A stretch of DNA of 64,000 bases from Venturia oleaginea. Its lineage: Eukaryota > Ascomycota > Dothideomycetes > Venturiales > Venturiaceae. Both the position numbers and the translations under genes were made by a program. The stretch covers positions 1,612,001 through 1,676,000 of the forward strand of contig JABMLP010000007.1 of NCBI GenBank assembly GCA_013176395.1, in the 5' to 3' direction. The notes under the pieces were generated by a model. It did no database searches. It was not told the DNA's origin and saw nothing but the letters and a program-made list of their open reading frames with translations. Positions 26,649-38,400 of this stretch are shown in pieces (the first letter of the stretch is position 1; every line of letters starts with the position of its first letter).

Positions 26649-29600
26649 TCAGAATGTTTATCCACTTTCATTTCTTTCATTTCATCTTGCATTCGCTCCG
26701 TTGTACATGGACCATCCTTAAGTTATGGAGGCAATGGCTCCTGGGGCACAGGTGTTTGGCTTATGCACTTGCAAAAAGTCTGTCAAAAAGCGCAGCTAAT
26801 ATCAAGTAGTCGACTTGTTTCTCTTCTGTCCTGTCTGTGGTTTGGAGTTTTGGGTTGGCACTTTACATGGCCCGAGGACAATAGACTGGCAGGGTTATCT
26901 GATTGTATAGCGTCTTGTTTACGATGCTCATGTTGTTGTGTCCACGATTTCCTTGGCCTTGTACATATACTACCAATTAAGATGGCTCTTCCAAAACATC
27001 AACGAGCTATTATCCATGTGACGTAACTCCATTACTTCACTGGATTTCTTTTCAGCCAAATATCCCATGTGCGGGAATAAGTATCCCGCTTCTTTTAGGT
27101 AGTTGACCACTCATCCTAGCTCGATACTCGATACTATGACGATTCACCATAATCGCTCAGAAAGCATCATGACCCCTTAGTGTTCCACAGGCACAATAGG
27201 GGCAGGGTCCAACGACAGGGCTTAGCCTCCCCTCCCGCCCGCATCCAGCCCAAAACATAATCATCAATTCCGACTCCCTGCCCCATCAACCAAATTCTTC
27301 ATATGCAAACCGCATGTAGAGGTACCTCCGCATCCAATCGCTCTCGCTCTCAGCCATATATAGCACATTGTGCAGCGGGCGGCATGGCCGATAGGGCGGT
27401 TATTTCTAGCAAGGCAAGGGAGGCATATGCATATGCATACCGTGGGAGGTAGGATTTCGCCCAGAGTCGCACTGGTTGTAGGGATGTTTTGTGCGTGGAG
27501 GAGATTTGTACTTGAATGGGAGAATGAGATGCTTTGGAGATTTGTATCTGTCCGTGTTTACGGAAAATGTCTGGGTCGGATCGGGTTGCTCTGATCTGAT
27601 TTGATGCCTGGGTTTGGTGCGACTTTGGGTGGGATTTAGGTGTACTGTATGACGGAGCGTGGACTGGCCTGGTGAGGTGCGTTTTGACGGTGGACCTGGA
27701 CCTGGTGCTCGGGCGAGCCGGGGATCCCGCTGGAATGGGGATGGGGATGGGGAGTTTGTGTGTTTATCCGGTATTGTATCGCCAATTGTTATCGTTTTGA
27801 TCGATTGGAGGGAGGGAGGGAGGGGAGGGGAGGGCTATCATGTTCCTGTGCGACTGTGAATGCGACTATGGGAGGGTGTACTTCATAATTATGGGTCTGC
27901 ATGGGTTGTTTCTATCATGATAGAATACTGGGGGTTTAGAAGTGTGGTAGATAGTTTTGTCAATGTCTGGCATGGAGCGGATCCGCCGGAGCAAAAGCCG
28001 CAGCCGCATGCCGCCGCCATGTTCCTTTCTTGCAAGGTTGATAGATACCCTTATCTCAGGCGAACAATCATGAAGAATGCCCCTTTCCGTCGACGGTGAA
28101 GCAAAAACGCAGTTCGATGGAATGACTAAGTCATTATGCAGGCTACTTGCAGCATGTGCGCATCGGAAACAGCTCAATCAATGCCTCGCCAAGCAATTCA
28201 TCGATAGCCTGATAGCTTGATAAGATCAACCAAGCAGAATCCGCTTCGCCTCTAGAATACATCACGACAATATTCCAAATTCATCATGCGCCGTCTTTCC
28301 CATCGTGTAGATTATCTTGTGCTTTTTCATTCGCGCTCCTGCCGCCTCTGCAAGCGAGCAAAGCCCAACCAACCAACACCAACAAACCGCCAAACCTTTC
28401 CGTATCAACGACGCGTCGATTCCAGCCTACCTATAAACGATGCAGAAAGAATACAACAGCACTTTTTCCATCGGCCGGACAGCTTACAACCCGGCAGTAG
28501 AGCGTCCGACCGTCTCCCTAGGCAAGATCAGCTGATCGCAGAGGTTGGATTAGAGTTGAGATATCGACTGACCTCATGTCCACAAGATCACATCATTGGA
28601 TTTGGCGGGGATAGCATGTATGTATTTTTAGGCCTCGCGAAGAGATGGGATGAGCGAGGTACAGGGGCGACGTGTGATTCTGTTGGTTGATGGGAGCAAA
28701 GCGGGTCGGTAGGAGCATCTTTATGCATAAGTGGCCGAAGCCGATATAATTTACTTCTGTTTTGGGACGGTAGCGGGGCTGAGGTGAGGTGTTGTTCTGG
28801 GGTGAAGCGTGGCGGTGGGTTTTTATTGTATTGATGGCGTTTTTGTATTGTATTGTCAGTATTCTTGGTGCTTAGCCACTTTGTGAGAGACTTGCTTGAA
28901 GACGTCGCGATCATTGGTTGGATTGTGGGAGATTTCGATTGGTGGGTTGAAAGAAAGAGCTTGGAAAGTAGCGAGTGGTAGTTGCAGTCGCACAAGGTTA
29001 CGAGCATTGTATGGGCTGCCTTGCTTCTGGAAGCATCTTTCTGAACGCATGATGATCGGGATGAGGCTCAAGGTATTGAGAATACAGCAGAGCCAACATA
29101 ATTTCTGAACACCTAGGTGGAGTGATTTCAGGCTGAGATGACGCAGACAACACAATGAGCTTGTCGCAAAGCACTATTGCATCTCGGTGGTCTCATTTTG
29201 GAGACTCGAAGCAGCTGAAAACATCCACATACGCATCGTTGTTGCCTGGAATTCAGCTTGTCAGACACGAGTGAACCCGATGTTCCTGTGCTATTGAGCT
29301 GAAAAGATTCGATACGGCTGAGACCTAACTTCGTTTATTAAGGTTGAAATCATACAAAAAACCGCTCAATTACCATCATGCAAGCTCGAAATCAACTACT
29401 TGAATCAGAGTCAGTTAGAGGCGTGGGAAATTACTCCCTCTTCCTCTTTTTGTTCTGCGGCGTACTAAAATCTCTACACGACACCGACTCTCGTCTTTCC
29501 AACTCCTTCCCTATTGCCTTCTCAACCTCCTCACGTTCCTCTCAGTCCGTCGGAAAGAAATTGTCCAATCACATGGGAAGGTAACCACCCTTTCCCCTCC

Positions 29601-30219
29601 TTCTGTGTTTCTTCAAGGAGATCCTGCGATTGTCGAAGTGCAACCTTGATCTCTAGAAAGTCCAGTTGTGTTATAGACATGTACATAATCAAATGGCGAA
29701 AGAACCAGCTGCGTTCTCGATTAAGTCATCTAAGGTCCTCGCTCAACGCTTCTTATTATTAGGTAGTGTTCTTGAAGTGAGACTAAGACCGCCGCCAGCA
29801 TGGTTTAGGGCCTTGCTGGTCGGATAGGCTGTTCCATCGAAATCTGCCATTAGCGAGTCCATCATGATGTTTATAGGATTGCCAATTTTTGAACCTTGTA
29901 TGGCGTTACAGATGACTGTCAATCTAACATGCGAGGCCCTGCCTTGTTAGAGAAATATACTCGATCTCAAGCTCTCGAATAGTGATTACGGTAAGGCCAA
30001 GTCAAGTACGTAATTTTCTGAAGTGTAAGAGGTAGGGGATTATCGAGACAGAACAATATCAGAAGTCTAGAGATAAATAAGATCGCGGTTCCTCAAGAAT
30101 CCAAGCAAGTTACTGGGAGATTTCATCTCCCACGCTCACAACGCTTACTAGTCTTTCTCATCAAGAACACCAAACGTAATGAGCACGGGCAACATTTCAC
30201 AAAGGACTAAAAGAACTAA
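26649..30219. other. Intergenic, no recognised gene
   Basis: This is the 3' flank of the polyketide synthase followed by about 3 kb without a convincing gene. A guanine-rich GGGA tract lies at about 27808-27836 and an alternating CATATG stretch near 27425. The plus-strand frame at 28286-28690 and the minus-strand frame at 28856-29155 carry no motif I recognise and have no clear splice partners. Confidence 0.5.
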
Positions 30220-30432
30220 CTCACACCCATCTCCGTTCCATTCCCCAAAGTTCAAAACATACCAACCTCAACAATACCAAAACATCTCCTTACTCTGCCA
30301 CGTGAAATCCGGCAGGTTATCCTCTTCCACTCATTCCACTACCCAATCGAAGAAGACAAAACCTTCACCAATACCATCATCAGACTGCGTTCTCTCAATT
30401 GCTTTTGGCATAACAGGAATAACATCCTCTAG
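30220..30432 (+). pseudogene. F-box-like N-terminal fragment (relic)
   Basis: This open frame encodes the motif LLTLPREIRQVILFHSF followed by a charged stretch. LPxEIRxxIL is the usual signature of fungal F-box-type N-termini. The frame is closed upstream by TAA at 30217-30219 with no start codon before the motif, and it stops with TAG at 30430-30432. A frame at 30572-30859 on the same strand (charged, with RWEVKE) may be a downstream remnant, but I cannot join the two with confidence. It is best read as a decayed gene; a spliced gene with an unusual upstream exon is possible. Confidence 0.45.
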
Positions 30433-31765
30433 ATTGGGTCTAAGCGCACCTCACATCCCCTCCTGAGCCAAGAATTTACGCTGCATCCGCGACGTCGTTG
30501 AAATTGACAGACTCTACGATTTCTTTGAAAGTTGAGATGGGGAGCGCATAATCGGACCGTCGGGAAAGCCCTTGAAGTCCGTTCGGTGGAAGGAGATGGT
30601 GGTGGTGGTACGGTGGGTTAATAGCGCGCATCGAAACCTTGAGGTGAGAGATTTTGTTCTTCCGGGTTGCTCGGCTGGTATATTTGGGAAAGTGGAGAGG
30701 AATATGGTTAAGAAGGTTAGATCGGGCTTTGAGAAGCGGAGATGGGAGGTCAAGGAAGGGAGGCTTTTAGGAAGTTGCTATTTGCTTGATACCTTATTTT
30801 ATGAGGTGCGGTGGAATGTTGATTGGTTTTTGGAAAGGGGGAGGAAATTGGTGCGTTAGATACTTTGAAGGTGTAGCTTTGATTTGAGTAAGAAATCAAG
30901 TATTGCGGAGGAAGGATGGGTGGGCAAGTCGGACTCGAGGAAAATTGTCAGGAACAGTCGGTTCTGCTGGGGTCTCCTGGGATTTGTGATAACGACTTGG
31001 AGCGACTTAAAGCTTACCGTTGTTGAGGACACCGGCGCCTCTCAATCAGATCTTTGGGAAGCCATTGCACCTCTTTCAAAATCAAGCACTGGCTTTTCCA
31101 TCACTCAGACGGCGCTACGAAGGCAGTAGAATTGTCGTCTTGCTGCCATGTGTGCCATTCCCTGCACTCGATACCAAAATCTGCCATGCGCTGTCGCTAT
31201 CCCTATCATCCAGCAAACATCCACGATACCTTCGCTTCCCTGCTTAAAGCTACATTGCCATTATCCACCGCCAAAGATGCCGCCCCGTTTTACTCCAATC
31301 GCTGGAACACAACGATGCTCCAGCAGTATGATCACTTTGCTTTTGCCTTCGCCGTCGAGCCCACCATCTTTTCTTCCAGTTTCAACCGCTCCGATCCTGG
31401 AGACTTCGGTCTTTCGGGCATGGTGAGCACATTTCCTGTCACGTCCCTCAAATATCTTCTATTATAGCTCATGGAAGTTGACATGCTTGACATTGGATAA
31501 TGCTAGCGCTGTAATCGTCATGGTCACCGAAATTCCTCGCTTGGCCAAGAACGGAATTGTAGCTTGCTTGAAGACTTTGGGAAATGAGGGCTGGATTGGT
31601 CTCGACGGTGATGTTGGGGATGAGGACGGTGCGTTGGGCTTCAGCGATGTGTGAAGTAATGCGGAAGACGGTTTGGTTGACAATGTGAGCAACAATATGA
31701 TCATAAGGAGCACCTCCAAAGGACAGAGTCCTCCTTTTCAAAATATGTTCGGACTTAGAGAAGCG
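30433..31765. other. Unassigned stretch between two gene relics
   Basis: The frames at 31054-31467 (plus) and 31469-31741 (minus) are protein-like in composition but I do not recognise them. They overlap one another's antisense frames and end at stops with no clear splice sites. They may belong to the same decayed material as the F-box and WD40 relics on either side. Confidence 0.35.
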
Positions 31766-32059
31766 CTAAGCTGTAGTCGCCATGGTCTGTACAGACCGAT
31801 CAGTAGAACCACATACTAGAGTGCTGCCATTGTATTGCAGAGCCAACACATCGCCTTCGTGGCCAATGAGGCGCTTCGTTCCGCGCCCAGTTTCCGTATC
31901 GTACACGTGTATGTATGTATCACTCCTGCTGGTGATGATTTTGTCGCCATCAAATTGTAGGTGACGACATGATTTCCATGGGCTCGGAAAGCCGGACACT
32001 TTGGCTTGGTGTCTTCGTCCATCCAAGCCTTCTTGATAGCATAGTGGCGTCGGTACCAA
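31766..32059 (-). pseudogene. CDC4-like WD40 repeat fragment, frameshifted
   Basis: The minus strand encodes about one and a half WD40 repeats resembling the start of the beta-propeller of CDC4/PopA-type F-box proteins: PAFRAHGNHVV in one frame (within 32022-31957), then LQFDGDKIITSRSDTYIHV, RLIGHEGDVLALQYNGSTL and VCGSTDRSV in another. The change of frame near 31955, loss of the expected W-D after the last repeat, and absence of the F-box and the remaining repeats show a broken partial copy. The intact CDC4 gene should exist elsewhere in the genome. The family assignment comes from remembered motif patterns, not alignment. Confidence 0.6.
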
Positions 32060-35000
32060 GATTTGTAGAGTTGTAGATTTCTCAGAGATTGGTATCCTGC
32101 GAACTAGCTGTATTAGAGGACGAAGCTAGAGGCCTTTGCCAGTGTAGGAGCTGAGAGGGCACGGTTGATAGGTTGAGGCTTACCTGCAATTTCATAGTCC
32201 ATTTTGTCATCAAGAAAGCTGGCCTAATCTTATTCAGGCCCAGTCCACGTGGTATGCTATCATAAAGTGTTTGACCAACCATCCTAGTCGGTCAAACTCG
32301 TATCCATATTTCCCAAGTGTGTTCATGTTGTTGCATTTATTTGGGGAAAGGTAGACGCCTTTCATATCCATTTGTGTGGTTCGGGTACAGGGCAGAGCTC
32401 TTCTTCCTTGAAGAGTGGTGGGTTCATAGGTGGGTGGATCGATTTGCGCAGAACTTAAGAGGGAGCATCAGCGACGGTCGGTTTGTGGAAGAAGAATAGC
32501 TCTAGGCGAAAAATAGGTTTGCGCCTAGGCAGGAGTGCGTGGGAGAGCGAGAGTAATACTGTGGTCTTGCTTCATGGTATTATCGGTGATAGAGCACCTG
32601 TCCTGGACTTCCGGCTCGTTCATTGACATAATGTTGGAGATGAAAACTGAGTCCGCGATTCAACTAGGCGTCTCCAGAAGCGTGATGAAATGGAAGTGCA
32701 AGCGAAGGAAATCGTTGCGACGTGAGCAGTGGGCCTGGTTCTGAATGCTAGGCTCATCAAAACAGCCAAGCTTGATACCACAGCAGAGGTTGTGAGGTCT
32801 GGAAGGTTGCTGCGGATTCTCAAGCTGTTCATGACACACGTCCGTGTCACGGGTATCTGATCAGGTGTTGAGGGATCTGGGTAGTGACCGTTCTGCATCT
32901 TATCTGCTAAAAGCCTGGGATGATTACCGATGGCAAGTACGGAGAAGGTATTATGTTCTGGAGAGTTGATGGCGAAGCAGATAAGGATGGCATGCGAATC
33001 TACTACTATGTACGGGGGGGTAAGCAAGGAAGCTCATGGGGAAAGTCTGGCGGCTATTGGTTGGTTGATGGCTGTGCTGAGCGCGATTGGTGACTCGGGG
33101 ACAAGTTATGCCGCCGAGACGGTCGCGCTGGAAAGTTACAAACTCAAGTTAAGCCTTAGAGATCTGTGGCCAAGCAAATTTGGGCTTACCGGATTGACTG
33201 TCGGCAACGACCATCCAGAGCCGGAAAGTTATCCAAACTTGGTCATCTGGGCGTACCCAATCTTGAGGCGCTGTAGAAAAGTCAGCAAGGCGTTCGAAGC
33301 TGTGAGATCCTGAGAGAAATGTCATACCTGGATGGCACCCTCGCCGGCCTCGATGTTCTTGTCCTGATAGTAGCCGTCTTGAAAGAGGACCGATTGGACG
33401 CTGTAGATTGGCAGGGCAAAGATTCCGCAGCATCGAAAGCGATTTCTTGATCGTCCGGATTTTGATGTTATACGAGCTCAAGGGCAGGTCTTCTCGGCGT
33501 TCCTCCGATAGATGGTGAAAGTGTGCTTGGCGTCGAGGGTTGGGCGCTCGTCTACGATCGTTCGTACCATCGCTACCCATCGTCTGGCTTTGCTCCAACA
33601 GCGCGCCTCCGAATGTTGCGCAGGGATGTACAATAAAAGACCTTCCATGTATGGCGTGATCTTCTCAGGGCTGGTTTCAGCAGGGCGTATAACCTGCTGA
33701 ATAGCCCGACTCGCTTTAGAGGTTGGCTTCTTGGATTTGGTGATGGACGGTGGCAGGACCATTCTTCCGTGCTTCTGTAATGTTTGTGAGAGTGAGTGAA
33801 GCGAGCGGATTCAGTGACAGAATTTGAAGGGTGGCACACACGCAAGAACTGCGTGAGGGGGCCAAAATTTTCACAACCACACTTCAACCATTGAGTAGAG
33901 CATTTCTGAAGCAGCAGGTAAGTAATTGAAATTGGGACAAAGCACCTTCTCCTCGATTACTTGAACTGTTTCTAGGATTCATGTTATAAGCGACATGATG
34001 GCAACAGAACGATTGTACACATCCACCGCTGCGCCGATACCGAGTGAGGGCACGTCAAGAACTTTGACTCGACTCAATAGCACAATAGTCCTGAACATGA
34101 GTGACGCAACCTTTCGATTGATATGACAGTCCTTTTGTTTGCTTGGAAGGCTGAAATCCGTCAGTGTGGGTGGCAGCCAAAACACGAAAGTATAGAAATG
34201 AATTAAACTTCCACAATTTCAAGTATTGCTAGTCTTAAAACTGAATCGTCAGTCTCTTCTGGACCAAAGGTATCTCGAATCCATATGAAGCATTCGGCAG
34301 CATCTTGACTGAATTACTAGACCTTTGTTTGTTTCGAAGGCTGGAAAGCTTCGGGATAACCGGCAGCTTTCAGCGTGAATCTGCAGAATAAATTGTATTC
34401 CTGTTATCTCGAGCACTGATAATCTCCAAAATGAGCAACATATGTTTTCTGTGTGAAGAGGCAGATCTCTCTGAGATGTCTTCGCGCTTTGAATTGCTCT
34501 CCGAATAATGTAGCACGCGAAACACAGCGACACACCATGTTCACCACTTCACAACCTGACTGCAAAATTAGCTATCACTCTGAATGAAAAGAACAAGGAC
34601 ACCAAAAACTAAGCCCCTAGGCAATCTCAGCTCAATCGTTGCAAATGCCTCCGTGACAATAAGAGCATATCCTCCATGAAGGATAAACCAACGAGGGAAA
34701 AAAAACTACGCTGGGTTGAACCATTCCCCACCAACCATGTGCATCTCCACTCCAAAAAAGAGCAAAATTATATTTCGGGACTTCTTACACCGCTCGGACG
34801 ATATCAACTGACCGATATCCAAGTGGCTGCCGCCGCTGATAATGAAATTCGCACCGAACGTACCTGGATGTTGATGAAGCTGTTCCCGCCCACTAACTAC
34901 ATGTACACCCCGAAGTGGTGATGCACCCAACCGCGCCATAAGGCCTGGTCATTTAATGGCAGGATTCTCCTCTTTGACGGTATATATAGACATCACAACA

Positions 35001-35249
35001 AAGCCCAATCTCGTAACCCGGTCAATAATAGGGGCAATCGAGGTGCGAGTGAACGAGAAGAAAACCTGATATCAAATGAATCTTTGGAAGAACCTGAGAG
35101 CATTGATGAGTAGTAATTGAGTGATCTATAGACCTGGGCTTACTTTGAGCCATGCAAGCATACTAGAAGTGAGGTTTTGATATTTCCCACCCATATGGAG
35201 CTTCACCTCGTCGTCGCTCCGCCGATCTTCTCTCTACAACAACACCACG
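32060..35249. other. Gene-poor region with possible decayed coding DNA
   Basis: No intact gene is recognised. Two similar segments of roughly 45 bp (near 34131 and 34321, both reading CTTT-TGTTTG then GAAGGCTG) suggest an old repeat, which in the minus frames could be leucine-rich-type units (for example LPPTLTDFSLP). Minus frames at 33149-33762 look like pieces of one reading frame separated by stops or frameshifts. None is assignable. Confidence 0.35.
34981..34989 (+). promoter_or_regulatory. TATA-like element upstream of the microprotein gene
   Basis: TATATATAG lies about 260 bp before the start codon of the small spliced gene at 35250 and on the same strand. It is the clearest TATA-like motif in this neighbourhood, but its use is an inference. 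Confidence 0.3.
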
Positions 35250-35465
35250 ATGGAGGGTATTGTTATTGCGTGGATCCTTTTGGCTGCCCTCCTCATCTTC
35301 GGCGTGGCCAGCTGTTTCACTAGAGTAAGTTTGATTCATCTATCACGACGATTGTTCGTAACGCTGACATATATGATAGTTTCGCAAGAACCAAGGTACA
35401 TTTGACTTTTTTTTGGCAAATTTACTAGTAACAACATGCCCTTTCATCACGTAGTACAAGCATAG
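35250..35465 (+). CDS. Candidate 33-residue single-pass membrane microprotein
   Basis: Three short exons, 35250-35324, 35380-35395 and 35455-35465, give 33 aa. Both introns (55 and 59 bp) have GT-AG ends, the first with a perfect GTAAGT donor and a CTGAC branch-like site, and the frame is kept through a 16 nt middle exon. The start lies in a good fungal context (CCACGATGG). The protein starts MEGIVIAWILLAALLIFGVA, a single hydrophobic segment of about 18 residues, followed by a short basic tail (FTRFRKNQ), so an N-out, C-in membrane anchor is likely. If intron 2 is retained the frame stays open to TAG at 35452-35454 and gives a 47-residue form with a second hydrophobic patch. I recognise no family. 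Being far shorter than usual annotation cut-offs, it would normally be missed. Confidence 0.55.
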
Positions 35466-38400
35466 CAAAGGCGACGGCGACGGCGAGAATCTAGTCAGCA
35501 CGAGGAGCGTTTTATCAATGGGCTATATTCATATTCCGGACAATAATAAACGATAACGAACCTTTCTATCTATGGCAGCGGACGGCGGGTAGCATCATGA
35601 ACAATGGGTATCACAAGCAGCGACATCCATGGTAATGTCACCCTGGCGCGAGGGCGCGATGAATAGTGCCTATGAACGACGGCCCTTAAATGCAACCGGA
35701 GGAGCATAAGTCTCACTTCCGGCCACCGTAGATGGCGTAGGCGGCAATAGCTTGGATTTGGATGCTTGAAGGCGCGACTTTTGATAAACTCACAAAAGTC
35801 GAAGACTTCATATGGTAAGTATCAATACCTCCCCACTGGAGCTTCCGATTGACAGAAGCGCACAATTGGTACGGTCTGACACTGGTCGAATTGCGACTGC
35901 GACCTCTGTATAGGCATTGGCGAGCCCTTTCGGTTATGAGACCGAGGTCTGTGACGGCCAACAACAACAATTTCATCAAATAAGGCATGGTGCGCCTCGA
36001 TCCGATACCGAAAATCATCACCGGAGCCTGACTTGGTGGCCAGAGAAGAAACTTGAGACGCCCTACTTTGTGGATGACCATACGTTTTAATCTTCGGTTA
36101 TGGCAGTAGATTGAACATCGAGGATCGTCAACTCCCCGAACAACCACGAAGTTCCAACTGCGCAATGCACTAAGACCAAATTGGATCATGACCTCAGTAA
36201 GACGGGAGGACATAGACATCGTGGAGATTGGTCTGCCTCATGCCAAAGTAAGAGAAGGACAATGAATGAAATGGAATAGAAGAGTTTGAAAATATCGGAC
36301 AACAAGCGAGGAGTAATGCAAAACAGGGCAATTTCCGAGTGTTTTGGACAAGATCTGAGAAGCGAAGAAAACAAACGACCTTACCATTGTCCTGCCATTT
36401 TCCTGACAGCGAGCAACCACCGATCACGATATACAGCCACCAATCCTTACTAAGGAAGAGACCGCTGGAATAGTGAAAGCGTGTAGAGCCGTCAATGAGT
36501 TAGAGCGGCAGTCAGCATTCCAGGCTTTCAATTTGAGACGTGCTGATCGTTCCCGCAAGAGCAACCACGCAGCGCACGGCCTACTGCTTCCAGACATTCA
36601 TAATACTCTAGTACATTCAAGGCTGCTTGAACGAGCAATGGGGGAATCTCCAAATCATTATGAGTCTCGGAGTAACTCGAAAGTGTACGGACGACGCTGC
36701 TCAATGTAAAAGAGATGTCGATCTCCGGATGAGAAATAATGGGATGATCATGCCTGGTCGAGTCTCCGAAGCTGTTCGGGGACCATGCAGGTGTCTGCAC
36801 CATCTGAGGATGGAAGTGATCCTGTCTAGACTTTTTCGTTTGAAAATTCGCCACAAAAAGTCAGCAGAACTCGTATTCTGAACAAGATCTTCCCAGCCTT
36901 TCAAATTTCGATCGGGTCCTGGGAGAAAGAACTAGACGAAAGCACTTGGGTAAAGGTTTGAAATGTCATCATCAACCAATAATGAGGCGACATCTCCGCA
37001 ACCTCGAAAAAGTCTGGATGGATGCCCACTATTCTTCTCAGCGCACCTGATCTCGAAAACATGAGTCCAACCATCCGAATATTGATCAGATCCTGGGACC
37101 ATGGGTTGGACGAAAGCCCATGGACGGACAGTCGAAACTTCTTCATTCACCTGAGAATTCTCCCAAAAAAGAATGATGCAGCTTCTTTAGCAGCTTCGAG
37201 ATTATTGGAACAATGTCCGTCGATTCCTAAAAATGCGCACTGGAATCAGGGCTCTTTTTCCGTTTGAAGCTGCGATGGGTTCCTGGCATGCTCTCTCGGA
37301 GCACACATGCGAAATTTAAATTTGATCGATCATGAACAGTTCTTTTGCGAGCTGGGAATTTGAGGATCGAGATGAAAGTCTCTGCCCTTAGTTTCGTAAT
37401 CACTGGGTTGGAAACTGGGGTCGACGGCCATCGCGAATCGGGTTCAGCATTACATTGTCGAACGACTCATGTACCAATGGCTTTGCCTTGCAATTGCGAG
37501 ACAAGATATTCATGCCATTGGCAGAGTCTAGAGGCCAGCACAGGATCTTTCCACGTCTTTTTCCCTTGCATTTCTGCTTTCCCAGGTCGACTGATCTTTC
37601 AAGCGAACTGGAAATCCCAACATAGAGCGCTAGATCAAAGCAACCTTGTGGCGCGAAGGGAACTTCACCATAAGCGTTCTTGCTGTCGATATGTCTTGTC
37701 AGTCGCAACAAGCACCTTGGTCGTGCGGATGACGGATGCCGTTGACCTTTAAATCTCATTTCGACTTCCAGCTTGTTTACTTGCATGGAGGGAGGTGTAT
37801 CATGTATGCTATGCATTCGTCGATCCCACGAAACTCCGCAAAGTACAGATCGACTGCTCGAGCTCAAACGGCATGCCAGTCTCATTCTGTTTGCTTGCAC
37901 ATCAATTACAGCCAGCATGAAGACTCGCGGCTGAAGCTAGACCCTGATCCTGCAAATATCGTCTTGCGGATGAAGAGGAAGTGCGCAGCGCAGCGTAGAA
38001 GTCCGAAGATCCGTGTAGTCTTCGAGTGCCATCGAGTGTCTACAAAGCCAAGCAGCCATATGAATACAGTGCGAGTTTCCCAAGCTCTTTCATATTCCCG
38101 TCCGCTCCCAGCTCAGGCCATCTCAAGATCCTCATTGTGCAGTACGCGGGTAGGAGTGGCAAGCTGAGAGGATCCAATGAGATCTCTCGATACAGTGTGG
38201 TGGCTTTCCAATTGTCATTGACAGCAAATAGGGTGTCCCATCTCACATGTTGCAAGTCTTGGTTTGCTGTCGGCGTCGTGCGGGGGCGGGATTCTTTGAG
38301 GCCATCAAGAAGAGTTGATCTATTCATCTGCAAGCGAGATGTCTCTGATAGGCTCTGAGATCGCGCGACATTGTTGAAAGAACCCCTACGATGTGAGCAG

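Noticed and set aside
35713..36219. 168-codon minus frame near the microprotein gene
   Set aside because: No family motif, and a neighbouring frame looks equally coding-like; kept only as part of the gene-poor region.
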